Below, piece by piece: positions 24,396 through 35,777 of a stretch of 64,000 bases of DNA. The stretch's first letter is position 1; the number at the start of each line of letters is the position of its first letter. Made by a program: the position numbers and the translations under genes. This DNA comes from Taenia hydatigena (taxonomy: Eukaryota; Platyhelminthes; Cestoda; Cyclophyllidea; Taeniidae): positions 9,438,836-9,502,835 of the forward strand of contig JADWOT020000001.1 in assembly GCA_036345935.2 (NCBI GenBank), in the 5' to 3' direction. Under the pieces are notes generated by a model. The model was not told where the DNA came from and made no database searches. It saw only the letters and a program-made list of their open reading frames with translations.

Positions 24396-27300
24396 GATGC
24401 TGCAATCGAATTGCCTACCCAGTTCTCGGGAGAAATTAATGACATTTGTGTGATTATTGTACCACTATATTTGGAAAAGAGAATCTTTACCTAATGCACA
24501 CTCACTTTTCACCGAAATGGAACGTTAATTTCGTATTGGTGTTATGGGGTATGTGGTGGTTCTTCATTTGTTATGGTACTATTTTTCCTACTGACTTTTT
24601 CCGCAGAAAAAATACGGGAGCAAACTGGTGTTGAAATGGACATTTTCATTTTTCATTGGTCTCTGGGTGTTTAATGAGCCAGGATTCATCAACCTGCCTC
24701 TTTCCCCCCATGCAGTCTGAAGACGTGACCTTTAGTCGCAGTCCTGGCGAAGGGCGTTGTAATTGTTTGTCTTTCATCTGGGCTAAGGCAACCACCAACG
24801 CACTGAAACAAGCAGCATTTAAAAGTCACTAGCTTACAGTTGCACCGCTCTCATTGGTGCTGGCAGTAGTGAGTCTTTGGGTAAATTTATACATACGTGT
24901 GTGCATAATGCCCTACTAGATAACACTACGGCCATTTTATGTAAACTGAGGCTAACGTGGTTGACAAATATTGCAAGTGGAGTTGGAACAGATTAAGCTG
25001 GAGAAATAATGGAATCATTTACAGAGTGCGGCATAAGAGCCACTACAATGTCAGCTAAAATGGCAGTTGTGTGCAAGTGTATTGAGTGTTCTTAATTTAT
25101 TTGCATTGTTATTGACGTTAAACAAGTGCTTTTGACTATGGAGGTCAGCGTTTAACATCAGAACGCAGCATTACCAGTCCTTTATTCAACATCGGCCCCC
25201 CACAATAGCGTTAAAGGGGCGGTATCAAGGATACTGTTATGGCTCATACAAATAGTAGCGTCTATACATCTCATCTCACAAAACACCCCAGATGAGTAAA
25301 ATCATTTGATGTGCCCTCCAATTTTTTGTTTGGAGAAAGCGCAAAGAAGAGGAGGAAAAAATGAAAACAAGATTTCTGCGCCTTAGATAATGCGACCATC
25401 ATTGTGTGCACTGTGACCGCGCGGGAGAGCTTGGTAATTAGGGATGCTATCTACGCACGCGGAGTTCCTTCAACAACCTTCTTTGTGACAAGATGCAAAC
25501 TCACGCAGCCCGGTCTAGGTGATCCATTCAATCATGTAACATTAATAACTTCGTGGGGGGAGGTTAATTAATAAAAGCAATTGAATGAGGACTTAGGAAA
25601 ATAAAAAACATTCGTTGTCTGCAGTTATGAATGGAATATCTCCTAAATGCCCTTGGAAATCAATTAACAAATAAACGAGCCAGATGCTTTTGACCATCAA
25701 CCAATGGTAATTGATATGAGATGGCGATTTTCCGCGCACTTAACCCAAAACTACCTCTTTGTTGAATACACAGTCGCACATAGCAGCATTTGATTATTCC
25801 ATTCACTCGCCTGCAGCCTGTAAAATGAGCCCAACTTTAAGACGAGGACTTCAAGTTATTAATAATGTGCAATGATGGGGGAGACTAAGATAAAATACAT
25901 TGTTGTGCGCAGTTGGACACTTCACAACAAAAAGTACGTTCCCGCTCAAGAGGTTTCGCATTGATGTGGCATTGAAAGCCGTGTCCATCGGAGGTGGCGA
26001 TCCCGCAACATGTAGTTAGTAGATGGTTAGCATAATCGAAGCCTCCATCCCAATAAGTAAGTGGAATGGTTGGTAGGGTGGGTGGAAAGGGCTTCGGAAT
26101 GACTGAGGCGTAAGCAGACATTCCGTTGACTCTACTTTTGGCAGCAACAGATGCAGGCAAACCCAAGTCGGCATCCCCTTCTGCTTTGAAAAGTTCAACT
26201 ACAGCAAATCCTAAGTCGAGTGTCGTGTGGGCCGTGAAGCATCGCCTCAGGTATTTGCACTTTGTGGAGAAATAGTGTTGAAAACGTTGAAGTAGTAAGA
26301 ACATGCAGAAGCATATGTCCTTTCGGCTTCCAGTTTTCCTCTAAGTGGAAGACATTTAACTAAGCGCAGTAGGTCGGCTAACCTGTCAGCATACTTCGCG
26401 TGCTAATGGAAGCGCTATCGTCATATATTCAGTAAGAAATAGGGCATCTTAATGCCAATACAATTTTCAAGGCAGAATAATCCGGTTAGATTATCGGCTA
26501 CAGCAATTTGTTGCTTTCTCCATCCAGTTAAAAATCACTCCTGATAGTTCCCATTCTATCTCGCAAGCTGGAGACAATGCGTCACATTTTATTTCAAAAT
26601 ATTTGCCTAAGATTTGTTATAAAAGCCTGAATTAGGCCAATGGGTAACTTACCAAAGGTCACTCACATGAATACATTAATCATTTTCTACTTTGCAGACG
26701 CATTCGTGCGACAAGTCCACTGAGATCGTGCCATCTTAATCCAATCATTACATTACAATCACTAACAGCACTTGCTTTTGTAAACTGTCAAAATGTTTGC
26801 TCTGCTCCCAATCAATGGATTCACAGAGAACGAGGGCACACGATGCCTTGAATACGTTCGCCTCTGTCTATCGTAAGAAATGCTGTCTACAACTGTCCTA
26901 GACAACGTTTTCACCGGTGTAAGTAGTCGACTAGACACTGAACACTAATTAGGTTAGTAGGTCAAAGAAACACGTGTCGAGTCGTGTAAGTGTATAGAGT
27001 GGCATTATAAATTGGATCTTTCCATCTTCGTAAATTGAGCGTGCCAGACATCTGGGATATAGACAGCGCTAAGTGGACAAGGACATAATGGAATAAAGTG
27101 GAGTTGAGGCGGATAGCTTATACGTGGAAGAGAACGCATCGCAAATGATTCAGCACTTGCAGCTAAATAGTTCAGTTGCTTTTACGGCACCGCCTTACTC
27201 AAGTCAGTAGATCGGCATTTCATTTTGCATGACAAATGTGGCTTTGCCTATAGCTTTGAACGTCGCTCTCAACTGGACGGCCCTAAAGTTGCTTCTTTTG

Positions 27301-27735
27301 CAAGTACGTCACATGCCGCAACCGCTTATTCCTAACAGTATGCACTGCGAAAGGGCAACTCAGCGCCTGTTGAAATGGAAAAGGAATAAGTGTGATTAAT
27401 TTGAACTAGCCATGCAAACACTAACGCAGAGCCAATTTAACAGGTGGGGACGAACTAACATATGTGCTTTTGTTCCGAGGTGGGCATCCGCCTTCAGCAC
27501 AGAAACTGACAATAATTATTAATAGGGCAAATGAAGATGCAGAGGGTGTTCAAAGACGATTGCAGAATATTGAGGCGAGAGTAATGTGCCAGTCCGTTGC
27601 AACGTATGGCATATGCATTGCTGGTGATGGAGGTGGATTTAGGCATACTGAGGGTCTGGTGCAGAGTGGAGTGGTAGTTTACTTGGATTAAACAGGTTAC
27701 AGTTATTTGGCTATCATTCATTGCATTTCTTCTAG
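24396..27735. other. No supported gene; 3' flank of spermidine synthase
   Basis: There is no obvious poly(A) signal close to the stop at 24395. The first AATAAA I noticed is at 25569-25574, far downstream. A 139-codon - frame (25885-26304) has cysteines toward its end but no recognisable domain or splice sites. The segment from about 27460 is probably the start of the FN3-like tandem unit. Confidence 0.4.
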
Positions 27736-28098
27736 CTCCAACCAACATCACATTTAATCCGGTGCGTTCTTTCGAGGTGATGCGAATTGGAAGATAACGG
27801 GTGACCAGGATTTTAGCAAATGAGGTTGTTGCATACAGCATAGGAATGGAGAAGCGCAAATACTGCAAGTTCAACAAGGAACATCAGTGCATGATTTGCG
27901 GTCTCGCACCACTTGTTCCTTATAAAGTGTGTGTTCAGAACTGCCGCAGAGAAACTGCGGTCGTAAAAGCTGTATCCTTCTCCATCGAAGGCGCTCAACT
28001 CGTGTCAGGTAATGTCCTCGAGATCGCTAATATCTTCAGGACAAACAAATACACTTGCAGCAATGCCGCCTGTGGTAACACAACCATTTTGATGAGAG
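27736..28098 (+). pseudogene. FN3-like domain exon, copy 1 (one nonsense codon)
   Basis: This segment is bounded by a good acceptor (TTTCTTCTAG, ending 27735) and a GT donor at 28099. Both splice phases are 1, the classic arrangement for a mobile fibronectin type III exon. It starts with the FN3-like A strand APTNITFNPV, has a hydrophobic B strand, and later shows the hallmark ICGLAPLVPYKVCV (leucine, proline and tyrosine before the F strand). Extra cysteines flank the E and F strands. A TAA at 27795-27797 interrupts the frame near the expected conserved tryptophan. After it the frame is open to the donor. Two related units follow downstream. Cestode secreted antigens of the EG95/45W type use a single FN3 exon of similar design, but I cannot assign this copy to that family. 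Confidence 0.5.
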
Positions 28099-28698
28099 GT
28101 GGGAAATATTGACTCGTTGCCCTGCTTACGAAGCATATCTGTGATTTGGCAGTAATAATCCACCGTCCCTGTAGCATCGACTGAAGACTACTGCTCACTG
28201 CTGATGAATATAAGGGGTCTAACGCGCAGGATGCTGTAATTGTCTGTGTGCACCGACGTCATTTTAAGTTCCTCGCAAGACTAGCTCACAACCCATCTGG
28301 ACTAAAGGCGTACGTGAATTTTCCACTCGTGGACATGGGCTGGAGATATTTGTGGGTCGAGGCAGTCGATTGAAGCTAAACAGTGTTTGGAAGGGATTAA
28401 GGAAGGAATGCAGTATGCGTTGCACATTCATAAGAGGGGCGACATGAAGTGATGTCGACCACTGTACATTTATCATAGTGGTTTGTGAATGGCAGTGTTC
28501 TGCAACTTTGGCCATTGTCATTGCATTACATTCTGCTGCAGTAAGCACTGATTGGTTTTTGGGCAGCGCTTCGTAAGAGTAAGAGGTAAGTGCACACTGC
28601 ATGTACAGTGCTGCTGGTAGGAACATCTTACAGGGCACTTAGGGTCTGGTGCATACAACTGCACCGAGTGTTTCACTTTAAACACTTCATATCTTTTG
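28099..28698. other. Spacer between FN3-like copies 1 and 2
   Basis: The first about 60 bases after the exon are conserved between units (GACTCGTTG, then GAAGCATATCT). A hydrophobic frame on + near 28490-28540 (around ATGGCAGTGTTCTGC) could be a remnant first exon. Nothing firmer can be said. Confidence 0.4.
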
Positions 28699-29062
28699 GC
28701 GCCAACCAGCATCAACGTGACTTCTACAGGTCATTCCGCAGTGACGGTGTCATAGAGGGGACCAAGTGACCTTGATTGGGGGGAGTTCATATTTGCATAC
28801 ATCGCGGGATCGGAGGAGAAGAATTGCAATATGAAATATGAGACATAGTGCACCATTCACGATCTATTGCCAAACATTCCCTACAAAGTGTGTGTTTGAA
28901 ACTGTCTCCTAGGTGTGGATGCCGCAATGGCTGTGTCGTCCTCCGGCAAAAGCACTCCACTCGCGTCAAGCAACGAGGCACTTGGGTTCGTCCTTGTTGA
29001 TGGAACGGGTAAAATTCCTTGCAGTGATGCTGACTTCAGAAACACAACTATTCTTATGGAAG
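28699..29062 (+). pseudogene. FN3-like domain exon, copy 2 (three nonsense codons)
   Basis: This is homologous to copy 1, about 0.96 kb downstream. The frame starts APTSINVTS with B strand AVTVS, runs through IFAYIAGSEEKNC and the hallmark LLPNIPYKVCV, and ends NTTILMEG at a strong GTAAGA donor (29063) in phase 1. Three in-frame stops interrupt it: TAG 28753-28755 where the conserved Trp belongs, TAG 28846-28848 and TGA 28897-28899. Each is explicable by one base change from a sense codon. The acceptor AG seen in copy 1 is also lost. A functional exon is therefore unlikely. Confidence 0.6.
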
Positions 29063-29332
29063 GTAAGAAATGTTGACTCGTTGGTCTTGTACAAAAAGCA
29101 TATCTGGTGAATGTGCAATGTTAGCTGACCGTTTCATTGGCACTGACACTTTGAGAGAAGGCGTCGATCGCAGTCCATGTAAGACACACAAGTGTACAGC
29201 AGAATTAAAAATTGGAAATTGACAGAAGTCTGTGTGACCTCACCTTCTGCACTGTGCAGCAGGTGCATTGGAAGGAGTGGTGCCGGTGTTTGTGTTAGAG
29301 CACAAATATGAAGTCGTTGGGATGGACAGATA

Positions 29333-29385
29333 TGGTGCTGGTGTTGGTGTTGTTGGTGGCGATGGCGATGGTGGCGGTCTAGTTA
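29333..29385 (+). repeat. GGTGTT/GGCGAT-rich imperfect microsatellite
   Basis: Imperfect repeats of GGTGTT, GGTGGC and GGCGAT units make a short G/T-rich low-complexity tract between FN3-like copies 2 and 3. The rest of 29063-30680 contains no feature I can support. Confidence 0.6.
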
Positions 29386-30680
29386 CTTTCAACAGCCTTG
29401 CCAACTGTGTGGATGTCTACAGATTTTCTTCTACTTAAATTAATTCGCAATATTGAAGTGGCCAAACATTGTCTTGTGTTTAGCGATGTAGCTGTGATTG
29501 CCATCATTGCTCTTTAATTCCGCCTCGTCTCACTACCTTTCACACAATTACCATCAAAACGTTCATACTTTTCCTCATGCTACTCGCCAGATTTTATTTG
29601 CGTTCTCTTTAGTATTGTCAAATGTTCTTCCTTTCTGTCCTTTCTTCCATTTTTAATTTTCCTAATTTTTGGGGAGATATTTTCGTCACACGACCACATG
29701 GATATATTTTACAACATCTTATTTGACCTATCTGTGACGATGCTGATGACACCTTCTTAGCCGTCAGTGAAATGCGCCTATCGGGTGTAGATACCTGTGA
29801 TGCTTTGTATATTTCTGCCTCTCTCCAGTCGTGGCGTTCGGCATGTCTCGGGAGCATCGCATGCTGCCCTGCCTCCACGAGATTGAGGATTAGTGAACTG
29901 TTTCGGTGCATAGATACGGGCAGAGCATTTCATGAGTGGGAGTGCATGATGATGGAATGCTGAAGCCTAAGAACTGATCAAATTGGTTGTATGATGTACC
30001 ACACATGACGATCCGAAGCCACTGTCGAGTAGTGATCGAAATTTACGTAGCACTATGAGTTGTGGGTGTCAAACTTCTGAGACTTGGGATAACTAAAGTA
30101 GAGGAGGATAAATTAGAATGGAATCAGTGGAGATGAACGAAGGGTAAGAGATTATGTAAGATGCCCTTTTTGCATTTCCTCACCGCTTCATTCTAGTCAG
30201 AAAACTGACAGTTCATTTGGCTTAACTATCGCAGCTTTGCTTTGCTTACATTTGAGTGACCCTGGCATTCTCGATTTATGAATAAATCGCAAGAAAGAAC
30301 TGCATATTCGCTGCTACATTCGACTCGACACAGCGACGCGTTTCTCGATGAAAATGGAACGGGAGTGTGTAATGCCTAAAAGCCAACATGCAAAATGTGA
30401 AGAAATATTGTCTAAGCAGTTGAGAGCCGATCCCTACGTACGATTTTATGTAAATAATTGAGCCTGCTCATTTTACGAGCAGTTACACGGATATATGTGA
30501 GGTTTGTGCGTAGGTGCGGAGGTTATTCAAATGAGGTTGGTGGCTGTTCAAACACATTCACGTGAAAGTGTGAGGCTGCGATTGACTCGGTAATGTTGCG
30601 CTCGTGTTGGAAGCGTGGAATTAACATGACCTAAAATGTATTGATGCGCCTGCCATCACAAGCTCGTCAGATGAGATGCA
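29386..30680. other. No supported gene
   Basis: A 97-codon - frame at 29618-29911 and shorter frames look random. A fourth FN3-like unit might be expected at this spacing but I could not find one. Confidence 0.4.
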
Positions 30681-30689
30681 GTCCCAGTA

Positions 30690-31075
30690 ACAGTGCTGTT
30701 TTGTTGTAGCACACGCCAAGACCATAATACAAAGACAGTAATTGTGATGGGAATGAGTAGCAACATATAGGGAGTTTGGCGCACACGGTAATAGGGAAGG
30801 CAACGAGTGCCAAGGATGCAATGTCGCAGGATCTGAAGAGAAGCAGTGCAAGACAAAAATATGGACGAATGCACAAGCGCTGGTCTTTTACTCTGTCTTC
30901 CCTACAAAGAGTGTGTTTGAGCGCCTCAACTAAATGCAATGACCAGACCGACTGTATGGTCTTCGTTTGCAAACCTCCGAGTTGTGTCAAATGCAGATCT
31001 GTTTGCTTTCAGCACTGACTTCGAATCGTGCTTGTAGAAATGTCAATCTTATCGTAGATGCGAAATGCTCACTTG
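30690..31075 (+). pseudogene. FN3-like domain exon, copy 3 (heavily decayed)
   Basis: DNA-level homology to copies 1 and 2 is clear around TCTGAAGAGAAGCAGTGCAA and around CTTCCCTACAAAGAGTGTG. The flank after the exon is also shared (CTCACTTGTTG, then GAAGCATGTCT). The reading frame is broken by indels: VAGSEEKQCK is in one frame and the following PYK-ECV motif in another, with stops between. It is the most degraded of the three tandem units. Confidence 0.5.
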
Positions 31076-31372
31076 TTGTGCTTCTCATGAAGCATGTCTA
31101 GTGAATGCCCACTTGCACTTTGGTGGATGGTGATAATAGAAATAAAATTGCGTGACATCACGTTGGATGTGAAATGCAAGTCCTAGTGTCAATGTTAGCC
31201 GCCGCAGCTTAAGCATGAAGTCGGTGTGAATCCACTGCGTGACCTCTGCTCTGATTGCATTGCAATGGTTTCGCAGTGGAAATGTGTGGGAGAACAGGCA
31301 TAAAGTTGGGAAGGGACTTGGAGACATATTTCCTTTAAATGCGATTTAAATGTCGATTTCCTTTAAATCGAC

Positions 31373-31584
31373 ATGTTTACAGCTGTAGTGTCTATCAAAA
31401 CGCATCCAATCCAAATTGCATTTTCTTAAATTTCCCTGGTCGCATTCAGACTTGGTGTACCTTTACTGCTGTACTAAATAACACTCTTGCGGTATCCTCC
31501 TCAACTGTAACTTTGGCACAAGTTTTTGACTCTCCAACAGTGAACCGACCCATTGGTTCCTGGCTCCACTACTTTGTTTTATGA
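31373..31584 (+). CDS. Possible FN3 half-domain exon of a membrane protein
   Basis: An open stretch contains NCIFLNFPGRIQTWCTFTAV followed by NNTLAVSSSTVTLAQVF. The pattern (conserved aromatic before a beta strand, then Ser-rich turn and TVTLA strand) resembles the E to G strands of an FN3 domain, including paired cysteines as in the upstream copies. N-glycosylation sequons (NAS, NNT) fit an extracellular segment. Candidate acceptors lie at 31370-31380. The donor is uncertain. The next + strand open segment is the transmembrane exon at 31691-31835. Confidence 0.35.
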
Positions 31585-31690
31585 ACTTTGACCACGTGCA
31601 CACTTTGTGCAGCTTTTCTTCCCTAATCTTGACCTTCGCTTACAAATTTTAGATCACACGCTCACAGATTTTTTAATTCTTCAATCACAG

Positions 31691-31835
31691 AAAATCGACT
31701 GCTAAAAATTCTGCTAAGAATATTCATTCCTCTGATTGTCATACTCCTCCTAGTCCTACCTTTCGTCTTCCACAAGCGGATTCCACCCTTTAAACATTTG
31801 TGTTATAAGAATTCACGTGCGTTCGATGATGAACG
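31691..31835 (+). CDS. Transmembrane exon of a single-pass receptor-like protein
   Basis: This 145-base segment lies between an acceptor (AATCACAG, ending 31690) and a consensus GTGAG donor (31836). It encodes a basic-flanked hydrophobic run (RIFIPLIVILLLVLPFVFH) followed by KRIPPF, then a cysteine and a charged end. That is the profile of a type I transmembrane helix with stop-transfer residues and the start of a cytoplasmic tail. It enters in phase 1, as expected after an FN3 exon, and leaves in phase 2. No stop interrupts it. Whether it still belongs to a live gene is unknown, since the FN3 exons upstream are broken. Confidence 0.5.
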
Positions 31836-34800
31836 GTGAGTTTTATTCCTCCTGACCTACCTTGTTTATTTGTTGTTGTGTTTGTTTCCATGGTAACGAT
31901 ACCAACTCTCAAGGATCAATGCATGTGAGGTCGTAATTTTAACTAGTTTTGCTGAAAGTGGTTCTTGTCCTAATGCCCAAATTACCACTTTGTATTCACC
32001 GTGCTGTTTTAACCCTCACGCAGCGTCCTCTTCCCGATTGAATGCTGCAATGCTCCTGGTCATAAGAGCCCACCAAACCTTATGTCCCATAATTAATTCA
32101 TTGGTCGAATAGGTTTGCCACCCGGCCGAAACGAGCTGTTCTCAGGTCACAGCAACACATTACAGAGGATTCTCAATGCCAAATTCGTATGCATTTCACT
32201 AGTGTAATCGATATCGCACCAGTTTAGAGAGTGTGTGGCATCACCTTAGCCATCAATCAGCACTGTGGAATTGGCTTACGAGTCACTCTGCCCTCGTTCC
32301 TGTCGCCATGTATGAAAAGATTGTCCTTAAGGGTTTATGCTAGCAAACAGAGGTTCGGTTGTACAAAGCTGACATTGTCGGTCTGGCTGGGCCGTCCGCT
32401 GATTGGAAATGCAGTGGTGGAACCGAGTTCCTGAATTGCCGCCTTTGGTGATTGAATGCTTCTCTACAGGACATGCATTTCTTAAGACAATTGGCGTTTG
32501 TAGAAGAGCTTATTTTGAATAAGAACCGTTTAACTTATGCTAACATAGTGCTTTTATTTGCCCGATTCTTCGTGTCAATTCCTTTTGCCTCAATGTTGCT
32601 CCATCAACTCTGTGGGTTCTCTTACGTTTCGGTCTCACTTCATACACTCTGAAACAAATGCTTCAACAACATTATAATGCACGCCCATAAATAGCTCAAA
32701 TGTTGTGTCTCTTTTGGCTCTTAATTGTTTTCATGAAAAATGCGAATATTTTTGAATGTGTGATGAATAGATTGTTATGGGAGCATATTGTGCGACCCAT
32801 TCCTGTATTCTATTTTCAGCTTCACTCCTTCCGCCACCACCGAAGGAAAGTGAATAACTCTCTGTTCAGCTGAAATGTGAGTGAAATGTGAAATGAGCTA
32901 ACAACCGTTCGTTTTATCTTGCCGATTAGTGCTAGCACAGGGGAAGCAAATTCAAGGCTGAATGCACTTAAAAAGGAGCGCTCTGGAATGCGATTTCACC
33001 GTTCTCTTTGCACATAAACTGCTCATGCAAAATGCAGTTTGTACAAAGTACTTAAATAAAAGAGGGAATTGTCAGCAACCAAAACATGTTACTCGTTTCT
33101 GCACATTCTGCTAACGAAACCGATACATTCTCCTTTTCAGAAAGGAAAGCGCCTGCTTGAACGAACAGAAACATAGGCCAGCAAATTGTTTGCTATGTCC
33201 GATTTTCTCTGGTATTACCTTTTAATAAATAATGTTGGCGTGATATTATGAGGCAACACAGTTTGGTGCTTCACAGCATTCGCTGGAGGTAGGAGTTCAC
33301 GATATACACAGATTTGGACTGCATGACTAATTAACTTGCCTCTGCTTCAAATGGTGTTGCAGGAATTGTACCCAATTACTTTCACCAAAGAACAGATGTT
33401 AATTATCGTATGCACTTTTTTCTGTCACTTGATTTTTGTTTTTGTGAAAATCTACCAAACTGATGCAGCTCATCATGACCAAACTAACGCAGAACCCAGG
33501 GATACACAAGGCTCTGAAGCGGTTGTTCAAAGTTTCGTCAATCAGTTAGAATGTTAATATGGGGTACACGAATCCATTCATAGCGACTAAGGCCCTAATT
33601 TTAAAGCGTTCATGCTACTGAGCTATGCAGGAGCAACTGCATTCCAAAGACACGCACAGCATCTGGTTATTTACGAGATAACCGACTGCTGAAAATGACG
33701 AATTGCATTGTGATCGGACTACTGACTCTTCACTACACTAAGTAGTCCTTTAGCGTTAATCATCCGGTAGAGGTTCTGAAACACATGCCAACCTTTTACT
33801 ATGGACAGTCCTTTCCATTGACTGAGAATGGGTCCAGCTAAGGTTTGAGAAGACTTTCGGCTTGAAGAGATTCGGTCAACATGGAACCATTGCATTTAAG
33901 TTCTGACACTAAACGCACGGATTTACGAGGCTAGAATTGAAATACGATTTGCCTCCTAGCTTAGCATAGATTTTCCTTTGTTTTGATAACTCTCCACTAC
34001 TTGTAAAATGTTTAGCCCATTGTACGCGGGACTGCTTTTCATGCTAGCCATTAGAGCTGAAAAGGCGGCAGCAAGATCGTGTGATTGCGAGACTGCGTGC
34101 ACTTCGAACGAAGCACAAGCTTGCAAGGTTTGAGAATTGTACATTATTTGAACCCTTTGAATAAGTCAATCAATGCGGTAATATTTTGCAGAGGCACAGG
34201 TCTGATGCGTCAAACCTGAGGCCCAATTTTGCAGAATGGTAGCTCAAAATGCTGCATAACGTCTCAATACCAATCAATTCGATCAAGCTGGAATGAAAGG
34301 CTAACATGTGAAATAACCGATAAGAAGTTACTTTCAAGTGGCATTTGCTTCTTTCGCTGCTTTACACCAAGTGATGTAATGTGGTTCCTACGCATAATTT
34401 GTATCCGCAAGCAGAGAACTGTTCACCTAGTCAAGGCCACTGCTTTTTTGCAGCGAATTGTGAATTGAGGTGCTTTTCCTAGTTGAGGTGGGACCCATGC
34501 CTATTAGATAATAATTAACTGTTGAGAGTTCCATCCTCGGAGATAAGGAAGCATGGTTGGGAGAAGCAGCCTTACCGTATTTGCTGGAAATCAGGCGGGA
34601 TCTGGTGTGATTTGGAAGAAGTTTGGGGCCAACAGCGCATCAACAACACAGTGAAAAAGATAAATCAGACTGTCAGTACGTGAATTGACTCGTCTAAAAC
34701 GCGAAGAAAGTTTAGCTGCATAAAAGGGTTCTTAACCTACCACTTTACGAAAAATGAGGCGAAACGTAATTACTTGAATGTGCATAAAGCCAATCACCTT

Positions 34801-35015
34801 TCCAATTAAAGTGAATTCAATGAGTGGACTTCGCAATGATCTGGCTTCAGGAGAGATGTCAACTCCAATTTCGGCCACTAAAGTGGTTGTTTTCAAAATA
34901 TCAACCAGGATTAGCAATCTTGCAAATGTGCTAGCTACGTATTCATGCCTCTTTTTGTTACATAAATTCGAATAAATAAGAGTTATATTTTTGTGTTTGA
35001 GTGCGGTGAAATCTA
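31836..35015. other. No well-supported gene
   Basis: A possible exon after CTCTACAG at 32469 reads DMHFLRQLAFVEEL then NKNR and, two residues on, YANIV. This loosely recalls the start of a receptor tyrosine phosphatase domain, but its phase does not fit the transmembrane exon and no phosphatase core was found. A frame at 33336-33557 contains a hydrophobic segment (LIIVCTFFCHLIFVFV). The rest to the H2B promoter holds nothing recognisable. Confidence 0.35.
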
Positions 35016-35022
35016 GGGTTTG

Positions 35023-35209
35023 ATTGGCTCGTGGAAGGCTGACATCTATGCACCAAAGAAGTAGTGCAGTTCATCGTCACATCATTTGCCTTCTATCAAC
35101 GCCCAATTAGAAGATGGCTTTTGCTGTTTTCTTTATTTTCATTGGCTGTTGTCTGAGCCATTGATAACTCGAACTTTGCCAGTGATAGTGGTGGAGATTT
35201 GTCTATAAG
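35023..35209 (+). promoter_or_regulatory. H2B promoter: inverted CCAAT boxes and TATA box
   Basis: ATTGG (reverse CCAAT) occurs at 35023-35027 and 35141-35145, and TATAAG at 35204-35209, about 72 bases before the ATG. This is the usual replication-dependent histone layout and is shared with the H2A copy downstream, which has the same TATAAG. Confidence 0.65.
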
Positions 35210-35280
35210 TAACCTTGATGGTGGCATTTCCGGCGTGAACTGTTTCGTTTCACTGACGATTAGGGCAAGAGAAGGTCGTC

Positions 35281-35649
35281 ATGGCTCCGAAAGTAGTGTC
35301 AGGCAAAGCTGCAAAGAAGGCGTCGAAGGTGAAGGTGCCGAAGACGGATAAGGCGAAGAAGAGACGGAGGAAGGAGAGCTACGCCATCTACATCTACAAG
35401 GTGTTGCGCCAGGTACATCCGGACACGGGTATCTCGTCGAAGGCGATGTCGATCATGAATTCCTTTGTGAACGACATCTTCGAGCGAATCGCTGCTGAGT
35501 CGAGTCGAATGGCGCACTACAACAAGAAGTCGACAATCACGAGCAGAGAGATTCAGACTGCTGTGCGTCTGCTGCTGCCTGGTGAGTTGGCGAAGCATGC
35601 GGTGTCGGAGGGCACGAAGGCCGTGACCAAGTACACGGGCTCTAAGTAG
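35281..35649 (+). CDS. Histone H2B, intronless
   Basis: Core nucleosomal histone that pairs with H2A in the nucleus. The 122-residue protein starts at an ATG in good context and has the lysine-rich N-terminal tail ([21 protein letters not shown]), then the histone fold with [19 protein letters not shown], the signature [19 protein letters not shown] and the C-terminal helix ending VTKYTGSK. Length and sequence are near-canonical, with only mild substitutions (AESSRM for the usual AEASRL, NKK for NKR), so it should be functional. It has no intron. The CCAAT/TATA promoter is upstream. The 3' stem-loop is atypical (separate entry). An H2A copy follows on the same strand 1.35 kb downstream. Confidence 0.96.
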   Translation: MAPKVVSGKAAKKASKVKVPKTDKAKKRRRKESYAIYIYKVLRQVHPDTGISSKAMSIMNSFVNDIFERIAAESSRMAHYNKKSTITSREIQTAVRLLLPGELAKHAVSEGTKAVTKYTGSK

Positions 35650-35758
35650 ATGGGTTGGATGTGGAGTGTTGCGGGCGTTGCTGGTGCTGCTGCTGACTAG
35701 CAACGCTCTGCTTCACTCCATTGCAGCCCACTTGACGTCGCCCTGTGAGTGAACGAAT

Positions 35759-35777
35759 CCCTCGACCCCGTTGAGGG
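35759..35777 (+). terminator. Probable H2B 3' stem-loop, non-canonical
   Basis: CCCTCGA and TTGAGGG can pair around a five-base loop, with one G-T pair, about 110 bases after the stop and followed by CCACCAACACC. The right half (TTGAGGGCCAC) matches the H2A stem-loop, but the left half departs from the usual six-pair, four-base-loop form. Confidence 0.4.

Noticed and set aside
35299..35703. 134-codon minus-strand frame over H2B
   Set aside because: It is the antisense shadow of the H2B coding region.
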